DNA from: Cricetomys ansorgei
Taxonomy: Eukaryota; Chordata; Mammalia; Rodentia; Nesomyidae
Direction of reading: 5' to 3'
Assembly (NCBI GenBank): GCA_026225945.1
Contig: JAMJFZ010001074.1
Coordinates: forward strand, 4,239,001 to 4,303,000
DNA: 64,000 bases
Position 1 is the stretch's first letter. The number at the start of each line of letters is the position of its first letter. The notes beneath the pieces are model-generated. The model was not told the origin of the DNA. It did not search any database and saw only the letters and a program-made list of their open reading frames with translations. A program made the translations under genes and the position numbers. Shown here in pieces: positions 1 through 11,634 of the stretch.

Positions 1-1552
1 TCTAAAGATCGCTTTTGTGATTCAGAAATATAAAACCTTTGTAGGCCTTTGTGGCTTGGTTCTAAATAATGTGTAAGTGGCTGGAACTATGAATGACTAA
101 TAGTCCTTATCTATAAGAACCCTATCTAGGGGATAGAACAGCTGGAAAACAGGAACTACTCTTCAAGGATAAAATTGTGGGAAGCATAGAAGATTCACTA
201 GAAATATTAAAATGTTTAAACAAAACAAAGCTAAACAAAACAAAACCACAACAAAAAAGAAGATGAAACAAGAGAAAGGTTGAGAGCAAATCTAACATGA
301 GAGGGTCCTTCAGTATTTGGAACCCTGAATATGCAGCAATCGCATCCAGACAAAAAGGATCAGAAAGAACAGGGATCCATTTTGAGGAATCATGGCACCT
401 GCATCTTTAAAGGAGTCAAGTGTCTCTCCGTCTTATTCCTGTGGCCTTGCAAAGGTCACATGCTCACATATGAGCAGGGACATGGAGAAACAGTCAAGAA
501 ACAGAGGGGCACTGCATCTCAGAAACAGAGAATTCCATATGGTGGAGTTCTGTTAGAGTTTCACTAGGGAGAAGTCATTTCCTTTCTGGAACAGTTAACT
601 GGGGAACTTAGAAATGAGAGGGAAAGATTTCTGTCTACCATTTGAGTCCAGAGCTGCAGGACAATCAAAAGTACCCACATCTGATTCTTCCCACAAAGGA
701 TCTATTTTGGTTGCTAGGGAAGCACGACAAGGGAAACAGAATGACAAATAGCCCAAAGAGACTGCACTCATCAGAAGATACACTGTCAAAGTGTCAATGT
801 TTAAAAGATCCAGTGAACCAAAAAAAAACATCTTTTGAAAATATTTAAGATGGCATAATGACTAAAAGCAATAAACAAGCTAGGAATGAAAGGATCACAA
901 CTCATAGAATAAAGGCTCTGTAGAACAATCACAGGTTAGTAGGGACTACAAAGGTAGAATATTAGAAGAAAAGGTAAGGAGTGTACTAATAGGATAAGGA
1001 TAAATATGACAGAGGTATATTTCATATGCAGGAAAATTTCATAGTAAAACCCATTATGTCATATAATTGAGATAAGATGGTAAAATAATATAAATGATAA
1101 GCCACAAATAAAATGATATTAGTTAAAAATTCAAAATGTTTAGTAATTTGTGCAATTTTCTGTTGCATAGTTCAGATTTACACCTCTATGACTGTTAAAA
1201 TTAGATGAAAAGACAGATGGTGATGGCTTAAAATGATGTGTTTATTAAAATCATGTAGGTTGCTGAATTGTTTCTCACCATCACATGTGTCCATATGTTA
1301 GCTGTTCCAGTGGGACAAGATCAGTGAAATTTGAAAGTAGGGAGGGACTTTATGTATGAAACATAGATATTCTAACAAAAAGAGCATCGAACAATGCCAT
1401 CACAATTTCTTAGAGATGATTTTAACCATTCTGACATGTAATAAACCTTTCCAAGGCTTTTCCTCAAAAAATAGTAAAAGCTGAAGTAGTAAAGTATATG
1501 ATTTTTGGGGTGCATATAAAACATGGCATCGTTCTTCTCTGTGGAAATAATA
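1..1552. other. Unassigned AT-rich non-coding DNA
   Basis: No gene or named repeat can be supported here. Open frames of 68-78 codons exist on both strands, but they overlap one another, have no recognisable domain and are not flanked by a convincing promoter or splice pattern. There is a short CAAAA-rich stretch near 215-260. Diverged transposon remnants could be hidden in this stretch. Confidence 0.6.
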
Positions 1553-1580
1553 CACTACACACATATACATACACACACAC

Positions 1581-1616
<36 letters not shown>
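1553..1616. repeat. Compound (CA)n/(TA)n microsatellite
   Basis: Interrupted CA/TACA repeats pass into about 26 bases of uninterrupted TA. The antisense reading gives an IYIYIYIY-type frame that is purely a product of the repeat. The tract is expected to be length-polymorphic. Confidence 0.95.
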
Positions 1617-1618
<2 letters not shown>

Positions 1619-1711
1619 TACATTTCTCTGTGAAAATAAATACACTATAAATCACCTTTGATATAAATAAGTCTTACTAGACAGCAAATTCATTGGAACT
1701 AAGAATATACC

Positions 1712-2074
1712 TGTTTTCTATTGCTGTACTAAGAGATCATGACCAAGAGAACATATAGAAGAAAAGGTTTATTGGGCTTACTTTTTCAGGAGAGTCCACC
1801 GCCATGATAGCAGGGATCATAGAAACAGGTAGGGAGGCATGGAGTTGGAGCAGAAGCTGAGGGCTTACCTGTTGAGATAAGAACCATGGTTTACAGAGAT
1901 GGAGAGGTAACTGGGAATGGCGTGAGATTTTGAAACCTCAAACCCAACCTCAGGGACACAACTCCTCCAAAGAGACCATACCTCCTAATCTTTCCAAATT
2001 GTTTCACCACCTGTGGACCAAGCATTCATAAATCTTAGCCTTGGAGGCCCATTCTTATTCAAACAAACACAACA
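1712..2074 (-). mobile_element. MaLR-type LTR (MT-like), solo, antisense
   Basis: In the + direction the segment opens with TGTTTTCTATTGCTGT and closes with a CAAACAAACACAACA-like end. This is the reverse complement of rodent MaLR LTRs, which begin near TGGTTTGAATAAGAATGGCC and end at a TTGCTTTGGTCATG-like region. Internal matches include the 'accaagcattcataaat' and 'cacctcctaatc'-like blocks near 1980-2035. No adjoining internal region is visible, so it is best read as a solo LTR. The subfamily (MTD, MTE or relative) is not resolved. Confidence 0.75.
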
Positions 2075-2231
2075 CATTAGAGACAAAAAAGGGTAGAGTC
2101 CCAGGTGCTTCTTCCCTTTTATTTTAAAACTCACTCTTTCCAAATACAGATCAGATATCTTTCTCTAAAATTTGATCCATATTCATTTTAAAAAAATAAT
2201 AACAACAAAAATAACAACCCTAGGCACCAAT

Positions 2232-2380
2232 AGTTGCTGAGTATTTACAAAGTGCCAGGCTCTCTGCAAGTATCCTATTTTACATAACTCTTAGGAGGTT
2301 CTCATCTATTCAGAAGTGAGAAATAAATTTGATTTGAGGCTCTGCTTATCACTGTAGTTCAGACTCCCTGGGAGAGATTA
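2232..2380 (+). mobile_element. MIR SINE (ancient mammal-wide)
   Basis: The segment contains the MIR core signature: a 'tgctgagtatttacaaagtgccaggc' class block (2235-2260), followed by a TTTACATAACTC-like match to the MIR 'tttacatatattaactc' segment and GAGGTTCTCATCT. The copy is heavily diverged and its 3' part past about 2340 is weak. MIRs predate the placental radiation, so the surrounding DNA was probably present in the mammalian ancestor. Confidence 0.65.
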
Positions 2381-3239
2381 ACTTTCTTTTTGAGCTCTAC
2401 ATTCAAATTCGCATGGAATGGCCTCCTTGACTAGGCTTGGATTACACACACAAACCTAATTTAATCAGCTGTTCTGAGATGATTGTGCTTAAATGGGATT
2501 TTCTTCTGAAACAATGAGGATAACAGGATCATCGCAGACATTTTATAGAACTGAAACCTGCATGAAGTGGGCGGTGTTGGGTAGACTCCAAAATAAGTGA
2601 AGAAATACGAAACAATAACATCTTTCTATTTTTGGAGAAGTAAAAATTTTTGTAACCTTTTGTAGTGTTGATGAATAATAGAAGCTGGTATTGTCTAACA
2701 GGACTTACATAATAAAGAATGCAAACTGATAAAAATCCACATGATTAGTCAAGAAATTGGAGGACAACCGAATCTATTTTAAAAGAAATCGTTCTTGAAA
2801 TTGCTGTTTGAAAACTAGGAATTATTTTTTTCTAAGGCTCAATTTCAAAGTTAAGTTGAATAAAACAACTTTCCGTGGTATTAACAACCTCAAATATTAC
2901 ATTCAATGCTTTGAATAGTACCTGCTATAAGAATTTTGGTGATTTGATTACTTGTAGACAGTAAGATTTACTGGGAAAGCTAATATTTCAGTAATTGTTA
3001 GTATTGATGTCTTGCATAATTTGATATGAAGTAAGCATAAGGGAGAGTGTTTTTATTTAGTATTTAGTTCACAGTTTGTGGATACAATCCATCATGGTGG
3101 GGAAGTCCTAGTAGAAGGAGTTTGAGGCAATTGGTCAAATTGCATCTGTAGACAAAATGCAGAGGACTAAGAGTGCATATTATTATCTATGAATATCCAT
3201 TTGTGAATGGCATGTATTAGCCCAGTAGAATTAGTTTTT
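2381..3239. other. Unassigned AT-rich DNA
   Basis: No gene, SINE or LTR could be recognised. Composition is uniformly AT-rich with no CpG cluster. Short homopolymer A and T runs near 2190-2215 and 2820-2835 are the only local structure. Confidence 0.5.
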
Positions 3240-4260
3240 CCTTGTTGAGTTTGACCTAAACTTTGTAAAGGTTAAATCCTTGGGAGTAGCATTTGATGAG
3301 AAATCATATGGCTTGAGTTATATAAAAGAATCTCTATGTGGCTCAAGATATCATGTCTCCTTAAATGCATGATCATAAATGCATTGGAAATTATATATGG
3401 CCTAAAAGCATCCTGATGATCTTTAGTGTCCCACAAGCTAACCATGGGAGAACTCTGTGATGGTGAACATGGTTTACCAAATTCCTGCAGATCACCAGGA
3501 GCTGGCTGGAGATGCCACACTGGGGCCCAATGTCATTCCACAGTTATGGACAATTTGGCCCAGTGTCACAAAGCCCAAGAAAAGCTCTTTGGTTAAGATG
3601 CTGTAGATTCACCCCTGGGGTTTAAAGGCTTATTTAATCTTCTTTAGAATGGATTTGAAAGACACAGTCTCATGGTAACATAGCATCTGTCCTGGATTAT
3701 TTCAGTCAGTTTGCTCAAATATAGTCAAAACCATTGTTAATGTCTTCACTGGAATCTCCTACCCTAAACAAGGTAAAGAAATGAGACCACTCCCCCTGAA
3801 TCTCTCAGTGACCCAGACTTGGGGTTCAATGTTGCTATGAACTTTGTGGCTTTCTCCTCATAATTACTTCCATCAATGTCAGCATCAGATGCATCAGGAA
3901 GGTCAGAGTAAGATTTACCAATAAATTGAACTTGTTTCTCCATCCCAAGAGTTTCAGGGATACTACTGAATCCCAGAGACAAGGCCTATGAGGCTGGGCA
4001 ACTCTAGGATGCAAACTGACAAAGTCTACCCTCCTATGAGATAATGGTTCCAGGTCTATGGAATCATATACATTGACTCCACAAACTGAATGTCGAAATT
4101 GGAATACATTCAGGTTCTATTTTCCATAGGACTGAAGTACTATTGCTTCACTGACAAAGTGGTTGCTATGTTGGTCATATTCAGTCACAGTCAGGTCTCC
4201 ATGGGCCATTGGCTGAGGTAATGCACAAAGCAATGTCTTGATTTTGGGTCCCTAATCTGC
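3240..4260 (-). other. Unidentified stretch with protein-like antisense reading; possible decayed processed sequence
   Basis: The minus strand has a 72-codon open frame at 3982-3764 and an 82-codon frame at 3520-3272. The first contains a non-repetitive acidic block (SDLPDASDADIDGSNYEEKA) that reads more like real protein than the low-complexity frames elsewhere. The two frames are interrupted by stops and are not collinear in one phase. I do not recognise the protein. Neither a poly(A) tail nor target-site duplications were found, so a processed pseudogene is only a possibility; chance is an equal explanation. Confidence 0.2.
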
Positions 4261-5759
4261 TTCCCTCCCACTACATATTCTGACTTAATACACGCTCTCT
4301 GATAGTCATTCTCTGTACCACCAGAATGTTCCTCTTTATACAAGGAATTTGCCATCTACTTAAAACAAGCTGGGCATGTAGTTCAGCAACATACCTACTG
4401 CATTCCTTTTCAACCTTCCTTACAAGAGAGTTATGTCCCAGTGCTCTTTGGCAGATGGATGCTACTACTGTCTCCTCATTTGGGAGAGTACAGTTTGTTA
4501 TGTTTATACCTATTCTCATCTTGTTTATACCTCTGCTCACACAGGGAGACTGCAAAATATATCACTGCTCATTGACTTGCTGTATTACATTATGTGCTGC
4601 CCACAGCACATTAAGATAGACAATGTTCCTGCTTATATCTGGTATGCATTTAAAAACTTTTGTGCCCAACTTAAAATAGCTCACAACATGAGCAATCTTT
4701 AGCCTGCTCACAGAGGCAGGCTATTGCAAAAGGATTGAACAATGTTTCAAACAACAATTAGAAAAACAAAAGGGGAAATTTGCTACCTTTACCAATTCCC
4801 TAAACAAGGTCTTACTTACATTGATTTTTAAAAAAAAGACATAAAAATGATGCCACAGAATGTCATTTGTTTCCAAACTATGGGAAAATAAAATTCAAGG
4901 TGATATGGAAAGATGTCATGACTAGACAATGGTTTGGCCCATTCCTCATGCTAATGTGGGGAAAGGGTATATTTATGTGTTCTCTAAAGATGCTGAAAGG
5001 CCACTTTTAGGTACCTCCAAGCTGTGTCAAGACCCTTAGCTGTGTAAAGTATGTTTCAAGGTATGAGAATGCTAAGACTAGAGCCCACAGAGGAACCAGA
5101 GTGGTGGCAGTTGAAGAACGTGGTGGGCAGGAGAAGTCTATGTTAAGCAGATCTGTGTATTTGCAGCAGCCAGGACTTTTCTTTTTCAGGTTACTTTCCT
5201 TCCAGAATTTAACCATCAGTGCTGAACTATGCATAGTCTAAGTGGGTAGAACTAGAAGGAGAGTCTTTCCTGGATCAGCAATAACATGTTTCTTCCCTCC
5301 ATCCTCATACCCTGTCGCCTAGAAGCTGCTCTGTTATCTGGTTCAAATCTTGGTCTTCTACACATTTTTTTGAGAAAAGGCAAAGTATTCTTACTACATA
5401 AATCAAAACAGAAACCAGAAATGTATGGTCATGTCTTTATATATTATCAAAATACATAGTATATGAAAATGGTATCCACAGATTAACTTTTGAACACTGC
5501 ATGTGTTCAATTTATGATGAATGACCTACATTGTTATTCTAGCCCTTATTTACCTACTTGAACATATTTAAAGGAGAAAGAAAAAACATCTTCTAGCTGC
5601 CTTCAAATAATCTTCATGTACCAAAAATGTATATATGTCAGTGATTCTAAAGTAAATATTACTCCTTTCATGATCTTTATGCACACTGTCTCATAGTGTG
5701 TTTAACTAGATATTTCATTTACACACATAACTAAAATTTATTAATACTCAGTGTGTCAG
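4261..5759. other. Unassigned AT-rich DNA
   Basis: Overlapping open frames of 75-97 codons lie at 4271-4702 on both strands and at 5007-5234 on the minus strand. None has a recognised domain, and their coexistence on both strands argues against coding. A short ID-like string near 4366-4404 (ctgggcatgtagttcagc) is too short to call. Confidence 0.5.
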
Positions 5760-6130
5760 CATTTTGTGTTATGCAACACCTGACATAGCTTAAGGGAAAA
5801 GGATTAATTTTTATCTTTCTTTCAGAATACTGAGTCCTGGGTTGGCTGTGTGAATTGCTTTTCAACATAGGAGGCTGAGTGGAGTCAGAGAATGCTCAGC
5901 TCATGAATTCAAGAAGAAATAGGAAGAATGGGAGAATCTCTCCGGAGCAACATATACCTTTTAAAGAGACATCAGCAGTGACACTTCTAGTTGTACTCCA
6001 TCTCCTATTATCCCATTCAAAATATGACCTAATTAATGGTTTAAACTATGGATGACGTTGGCAATCTCGTAATCAATAGCAACACCAGATGGAGATACTC
6101 TTTGGGGAAAACAATTCATCTCTAAACCAA
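5760..6130 (-). mobile_element. Old MaLR-like LTR, antisense
   Basis: The order of blocks matches an antisense MaLR LTR: an AAAAGGATTAATTTTTATC segment near 5800, a GAGCAACATATACCTTTTAAAGAGACATC-like block (5943-5972), a CTCCATCTCCTATTATCCC block (5997-6015), and 'caatctcgtaatcaa' (6061-6078). It is more diverged than the 1.7-kb copy, so it is probably an older insertion. Ends are approximate. Confidence 0.5.
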
Positions 6131-7700
6131 ATACCATTTCAAACTATTTTGTGGAAACTGGGAACTGGGAAGAGGAAACAACAGCTGTCCTGCTGCCAGG
6201 AATCCATTAGTATGCCCTCTCATCACTTCAAAAGTAACTGATGTAATTTCTAGTTTGATAATTGTTTTATCCTTTATTTATTAAGACAATGTTAATAGCT
6301 TGAAGGATAAAACCTATTAATATTTTATATTTAGCAAATATAAAAGATTGTGAGAGCAGGTGTATAGTCAAGTCCAACCAATATTTATAGCAATTCAGGC
6401 AATCCAACTGGGTAGACTCAACCAGAAACCTTAGAATGCTGTCTACATGGAAGCCTGGTAATGAGGTATTCCCTGTAGACTTTCAAACATCTTCAGACAA
6501 GCATGAAAATGTCAGAATCTACAGCCTTCCTGCATAATCACCCTATCAATAGAAAGAAGCTGATGAAAAGAGTAGTTCTGAAAGTCTTGAGAAGTTCCCC
6601 ATTGAGACACAATGAAATGATCTGATGTTCAATCAGAGATAAGAAGCTGAAAGCATGGTAGTAAGTAGACGGTAAGTTGAGAGGGCAGTGATATGACAAA
6701 TATGACGATGGTGAAAACTCTGAGAAGTACGGAATGCTAAAATTTCAGAAGACAAACCCTGTGCCAAAAACAGAATGTGGAAAGTCGAATTTAATAATGA
6801 ACAGGAAAAGGAAATTGGGAACAAAATTCAGACATCGATACAAGTGTGATGTGGCAGAGAGGTCACTGTAAGAGCCAACACAGGCATTTACAAGACATAA
6901 TTTGATAAAAAAGAAGAAGAAAAAAAAGAGAAGGATCTGCAAAGATGCCAAGCAAAACGAAACAATTAGAATTAGAATTTGCACTCCACTCCTCAAACGT
7001 TGGGTTCCTCTCAGGCATCCGAATATTCTAGCACTATTGCATGTTAACTTCAGATGAAAAAGAAGCAGCAGAAACATTTAGCTACTTCACAAATTATCAG
7101 TACTGAAAAAAAAAGAGGATAAGTAGATGAACAGCCTGTTGATGAGCAGTAAGATACAATAGAGAGATTTCCCCACAAAATAATGAAAACTGTAATATTT
7201 AGAATGATTAAGTATTAATTTTAAAATAATATATTCTTGTAAATAATGCTATATAAATCAAGTCAGAGTCAAAATATTTTTTGAGGAAAAGCGGTATGAT
7301 AGGAGAGGAAATTTATAAAAATAAAAGTCAATTTTATTTCTGAAATTAAAATTTTAGAAGTGTTAAAATGATTGAATGATAGCTTAAGTGAAAAGGTATA
7401 CAATTAAAACACTAAACTTTAGAATGTGAAGCTATAACAATAATACAAAATAAATAGGTATGTTTTAAATAAAGATTATATATAAGATATAGATGCAGAG
7501 ACCAAGGCAGAAAGAAAGAGGACATAAATTGAAAACAGAACAAAACATAAGAATAATTCCCCCTCCAAAAAAATCCCTGTTGTAAAAGACAATGTGAAAA
7601 TAAACAATCAATTAATGAAATCCACCAAAAATGATATGTATTACTGTCAGAATTGTCAAACTATGAAAACATCTTGAAGATATACTTTTATGTGTATGTG

Positions 7701-7702
<2 letters not shown>
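6131..7702. other. Unassigned AT-rich DNA
   Basis: No gene or confident repeat. A purine-rich run at about 6907-6935 makes an antisense poly-Phe frame of 110 codons (7077-6745) that is a composition artefact. 7180-7560 is very AT-rich with many short poly(A) runs and may hold worn L1 sequence that I cannot place. Confidence 0.5.

Positions 7703-7731
<29 letters not shown>
7703..7731. repeat. (GT)n microsatellite
   Basis: About 14 uninterrupted GT units directly abut the 3'-end side of the antisense B3 that follows. A CA/GT tail is typical of B3 3' ends, so this tract was probably seeded by that element. Confidence 0.95.
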
Positions 7732-7732
<1 letters not shown>

Positions 7733-7734
<2 letters not shown>

Positions 7735-7921
7735 TGTGCACACACGTGTGGATAGATGGCAGCTGTGTGCAGGGACTTATGGAGGCCAGAGGAAGGAGTG
7801 AGATCTCATAGAGCTGGAGTTACAGGCAGTGTTGAGCTTCCTGTATAGGCGTTTGGAACAGAACGTAGGTCATCTGTAATTGCATGGATGCTTTTAATCA
7901 CCAAGCCTTCTTACAAGCCCA
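7733..7921 (-). mobile_element. B3-type SINE, antisense
   Basis: The reverse-complement B3 body is readable in order: 'ggaggccagaggaagg' (7780-7796), 'gagctggagttacaggcagt' (7811-7830), 'gttggaac' and 'aacgtaggtcatctgtaa' (7853-7880), then 'ttttaatcaccaagccttcttacaagccc' at the tRNA-like head. The tRNA-derived promoter boxes lie at the right-hand end, on the minus strand. The copy is moderately diverged. Confidence 0.85.
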
Positions 7922-9961
7922 TATGGTACAGAACTTGAAGAAAAAGAGAAAAAGCCTTAAGAGTCAATATTTCATTTATGAAAGAAAGTGCTTTGGGTTC
8001 CCTTACCATTTTCAATACCAATTATGTGCTGAAAGGTGCAGAAATAACATATTTGAGATACTTAAAGAAAATATGAGTCATTAATTTCTCCATCTGAATA
8101 AGGGGAATTTAAATATACAGGAATTTGATAGCCTGAGTTGAATGTGAAACGATAGTCCCACAGTTCCTTATTGAAAGATGCATGAATCAGACAACCAAAA
8201 AATAGAGACATATTAGAGAGGGGTGGTAAGCATAAAGTATGTTTGTTACTGTGTTCTTGAGCAAGATGAGATAGTTTAATATGCAATCTGTTAAGATATG
8301 TTTGATGAATCTTTTAAGAATATAGGGAGTAGCAGAAGTTTACATGGGTATCAAACAAGATGAAAAGTCTTTTACTTTAAATCAGATCCTGAGAAGACAG
8401 TGTCATGAAAAGAAAAGCTAACTGATTCAGAGTGGGGAGCAGCAAAATAGCGATAAAAGGAGTTCGAAACCTCACATTAAATTATTAACCTAAATCAAAA
8501 GTACAAGCTCAATATTTTGTAAATAACAAAATATATCCAGCTTGGTCACAAATTGTGCCAATCCTTATGCCTCAGCTACCACAGTCCTGGGCACAGGTAT
8601 GCACTATCATATTTGGCTCTGCCCTTTTCTTGAGTTTTAAAGAAATTTTGAGCTCTAGTTTTCGTATTCTTTCATAACACCTATGCTCAATCATTGCCCT
8701 CCCTTTAGGAATCCCTTTCCCACTGCCTTTTTTCTTGCTTCCTAGTCTCTCCAGGTACTTCAAGGCTAACAAGCAAAATGAAAAATTCAAAGCTAGGATC
8801 TACATATGAGAGACAGCATGTAATGGCTAATTGCCTGTGCTGCAAGCAAATAATTACCCTCATCCATGTTCAGTAGTTAACTTTAGTTAAGTGGGAAAAA
8901 AATATGAATTTAGGAACAAGACTTGGAGACTTGAGAAGAGGAAGGGATTTGGTAGCCAAGGCAATGGGAGAAGAAAGGATAAAGATGGGAGTTGATCAAA
9001 GACATTATATACCTTTGAATTTTTAAGGGTAGTGTCAGCATAATCACAGAGACTTTTGATGTTAGGTCATCAAAGTAAGAGATCAGCAGCTACCCTTCTG
9101 TTGTTCTGTCACAAAGCCAGCCACTGGGCTATGACGAAGGCCAGACCACATAGAATGACTTATATAAGAAGGGAAGTAGTTATTCTTCAGCACAAGGCAG
9201 GCTTTCAGTCAAATCCTGCTTGAATTTACAAAACACTTGAAGAAGTCACTTTGGAAGTACCCTTTCCAGTTTTCATTCTGAGGCTAACCGTGAGTAGAAC
9301 AGAGACGAACGTTGTCCAGAATGTAATAAATTACAGATTATTCCCCTTTGGGAAAATGATGTGGTAGCAGTTGCTTAATTCCATTGGATGTTAGAATTGC
9401 CTGTTGAACAAATTAGAACAGTCTTTTGCTATTGCTCAGCTTTCAAGTCATCTTTATCTGCTTTCTACCAGATTTCAATGGTCATATGATTCCAGTAAGC
9501 ACTGATTCTTGTGTTTAGTTCCAAACAAATTTAATAAAATCATGTTGCTTAAAAGCAAACAATGGTGTGGTTTAGCTAGCAGAGAATTCTAAATTCTCTG
9601 TACCTTCCTTCTTTCTTCTTACTACTTGGTGTCCTCTGTTTATCTCGGGGGCTGGGACAAACTTGACCATTAATCTCTGTTTTCTTGGGGAGTTTTCACG
9701 CAGAGTGTCAGCACTTGACCCTTTAGATAGACAAACGAATGAGCAGTGTTTTCAGTAAACATATTACAGCTGTAACTATTGCTATCTCACCAATTTTTCA
9801 GTCCAAGAACATTCTACCATTTCATATAACTGCTCTGAAGTATTACAAACACTTTTGTAAAGATATAATTTACTAGCAAGACTTTTAGACTAATGTCAGT
9901 ATTTCTATCTTTAAGTAAATAAAATAAAATAAATTAATTAATTAAATAAAAACTTTAAAAG
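7922..9961. other. Unassigned AT-rich DNA
   Basis: Mostly unique-looking sequence. No exon is supported. A short B1-like fragment lies at 8568-8622 (listed separately). 9240-9760 has slightly higher GC and no recognisable repeats. Confidence 0.5.
8568..8622 (-). mobile_element. Short, worn B1/proto-B1-like fragment, antisense
   Basis: The order 'tgcctcagctaccacagtcctggg' (8568-8592), 'acaggtatgcactatca', 'tttggctc' follows the 5' third of an antisense 7SL-derived SINE (cctcagcctcccaagtgctggg...acaggtgtgcaccacca...cggct). It is only about 55 bases with several mismatches. Confidence 0.35.
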
Positions 9962-10086
9962 TTTTTAAAGGGTAGGCAATACTTTATAGTTGAAATAATT
10001 CAGCATTTCTATGTTTAAAAGATTTTTTAAAGGTAAGTAATATTTTATAACTGAAATAACTGTCAGTCTTACTATTTTTAAAAGCT
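9962..10086 (+). repeat. Diverged two-copy tandem duplication, unit about 62 bp
   Basis: A unit beginning TTTTTAAAGGGTAGGCAATA (9962) and ending TGTTTAAAAGA is followed at once by a second beginning TTTTTTAAAGGTAAGTAATA (10023) and ending TTTTTAAAAGC. Both share 'actttatag/attttataa' and 'tgaaataa' at the same offsets. By eye the two units are about three-quarters identical. The surroundings are extremely AT-rich. Confidence 0.7.
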
Positions 10087-11300
10087 TTCTTCTACAGAAT
10101 GCAAATACTGTAATGCTGAACAAATTATTCAATGATCAAATAACTGTCTTTATTATAGTTTTGTTTCCTTATAAGTAAAAAAAACATCTGAGACAATGTA
10201 AAATATGAGAATAAAGAAAATGTAGAAGATATTCCAAAATGTTAATTTCCAGTAAAACTTGGGATATTTCTTACTTCATTGTTCTATTTGAGTATTTCAT
10301 TTTTGAAAATTCCAGAAAAATGTTTTTAAAAAAAACTTTAAAAGTTGTCTTTACTTTTTCTCCCATAATTTTACGTAATGTTTACTTGAATTTCCTAAAA
10401 ACAAGTCCCTAATACCATATTAGTAGATGTTATTCATAAACAGTATAAAAGATTTTTAAAAGCTATTTTTAAACTAAAAAACATTGCATAAGTAGTCTCT
10501 ATTTCTACATATTAATTTATTAGCAGAAGAGTGGCTTTCCTGAAACCATTTGGCAATTCTTATGGGAAAAGAATAATTAATTTTAAATCTTTTTCAATAT
10601 TAAAACTTTTTTTCCTTAATTGCCACCCCTCATCCACTTGGCCCAGAGTAAGAAAAGAGAGTTTCTGAGGTCTCACTGAAAGTGAATACTTTAATGATAT
10701 GTTTCTGAATTGTCTCACTGCTAATCCAAAACAAGTCCTGGGCATACAGCCTTGATTAGAATGCTGCGGTTGGAAATTACATCACTGATGTTTTCTAAAT
10801 GCTTTCATGGTGTATTAAATAACATGTGGGATTTTTTTTGAAAGTTGAAGCTGAAACAAAAGACAGAGGATAACAACATTTAGACTATTTGTGCTTTTAT
10901 CTGATACTTATAAATTAAATTTTATGTTGTTTATATGGAAGACAATGGTTTAGAAGTTTCTTAATTTTTGAAAATAAGGGAATTAAATTATTGGAGGACC
11001 TTTTTTCATTAGAGTTTTTGGTAAGTAGGAGAAGAGAAAACTGAAGTCACCCCTAATATGATAATGATTAGCACTTAATGAATCTATAACCAAATGAGAA
11101 AGAAAGTTATAGACTCAAGGGTATATAGTCCCAGGTGTTCTGAATGAGGTGAAAAGACGCTTCCGAGGAAGAAAAAGCTGTGAATTCATTTAAAAGCAAT
11201 TCAGGGAGAGGTTTCAAGGAAGAGAGGAGGGGAATTATTCTACTTTAATGGGAAAATTCTGCTTGTAGAACATGGTCTATGGCTTTGAACAGGAGAATCA
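10087..11300. other. Unassigned, very AT-rich DNA
   Basis: Homopolymer-rich A/T sequence with no exon or identifiable repeat. The open frame at 10745-10560 (minus strand) is short and unsupported. Confidence 0.5.
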
Positions 11301-11313
11301 CAAACACACATAA

Positions 11314-11364
<51 letters not shown>

Positions 11365-11400
11365 AGAGAGAGGGAGAGGGAGAGGGAGAAGGGAGAGAGA
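11301..11400. repeat. Compound (CA)n/(GA)n purine-rich microsatellite
   Basis: CA-rich sequence at 11301-11320 runs into about 40 bases of pure GA and then imperfect (GAGGGA)-type units to 11400. The minus-strand SLSLSL frames across it are repeat artefacts. GA/CT tracts of this kind can form triplex structures. Confidence 0.95.
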
Positions 11401-11591
11401 AATATTGAAGGACGATGAAGTATACATTCCAAGGCTTCAAGGGTAGATTGTAGCATGTGAACACAAAATTTTATGTAACTTTATATGATTTTATATCCAC
11501 TTTGGAATTTCTAAGATTTTCTTTATTTGTATCTTATACATTAACATTTTACAATCTCAATAAACAAATAGATCTTTAAATCTTTTTCTCT

Positions 11592-11634
11592 TTGTGTGTG
11601 TGTGTGTGTGTGTTTCTCTTTCTTTGTGTGTGTG
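11592..11634. repeat. Interrupted (GT)n microsatellite
   Basis: Two GT runs (11592-11613 and 11624-11634) are separated by a pyrimidine spacer. Confidence 0.9.

Noticed and set aside
4366..4404. Possible ID-element (tRNA-Ala-derived SINE) head
   Set aside because: Only a short match; no body, no A-rich tail and no duplications.
11240..11464. Ser-Leu-Pro-rich minus-strand frames
   Set aside because: They are caused entirely by the CA/GA microsatellite.
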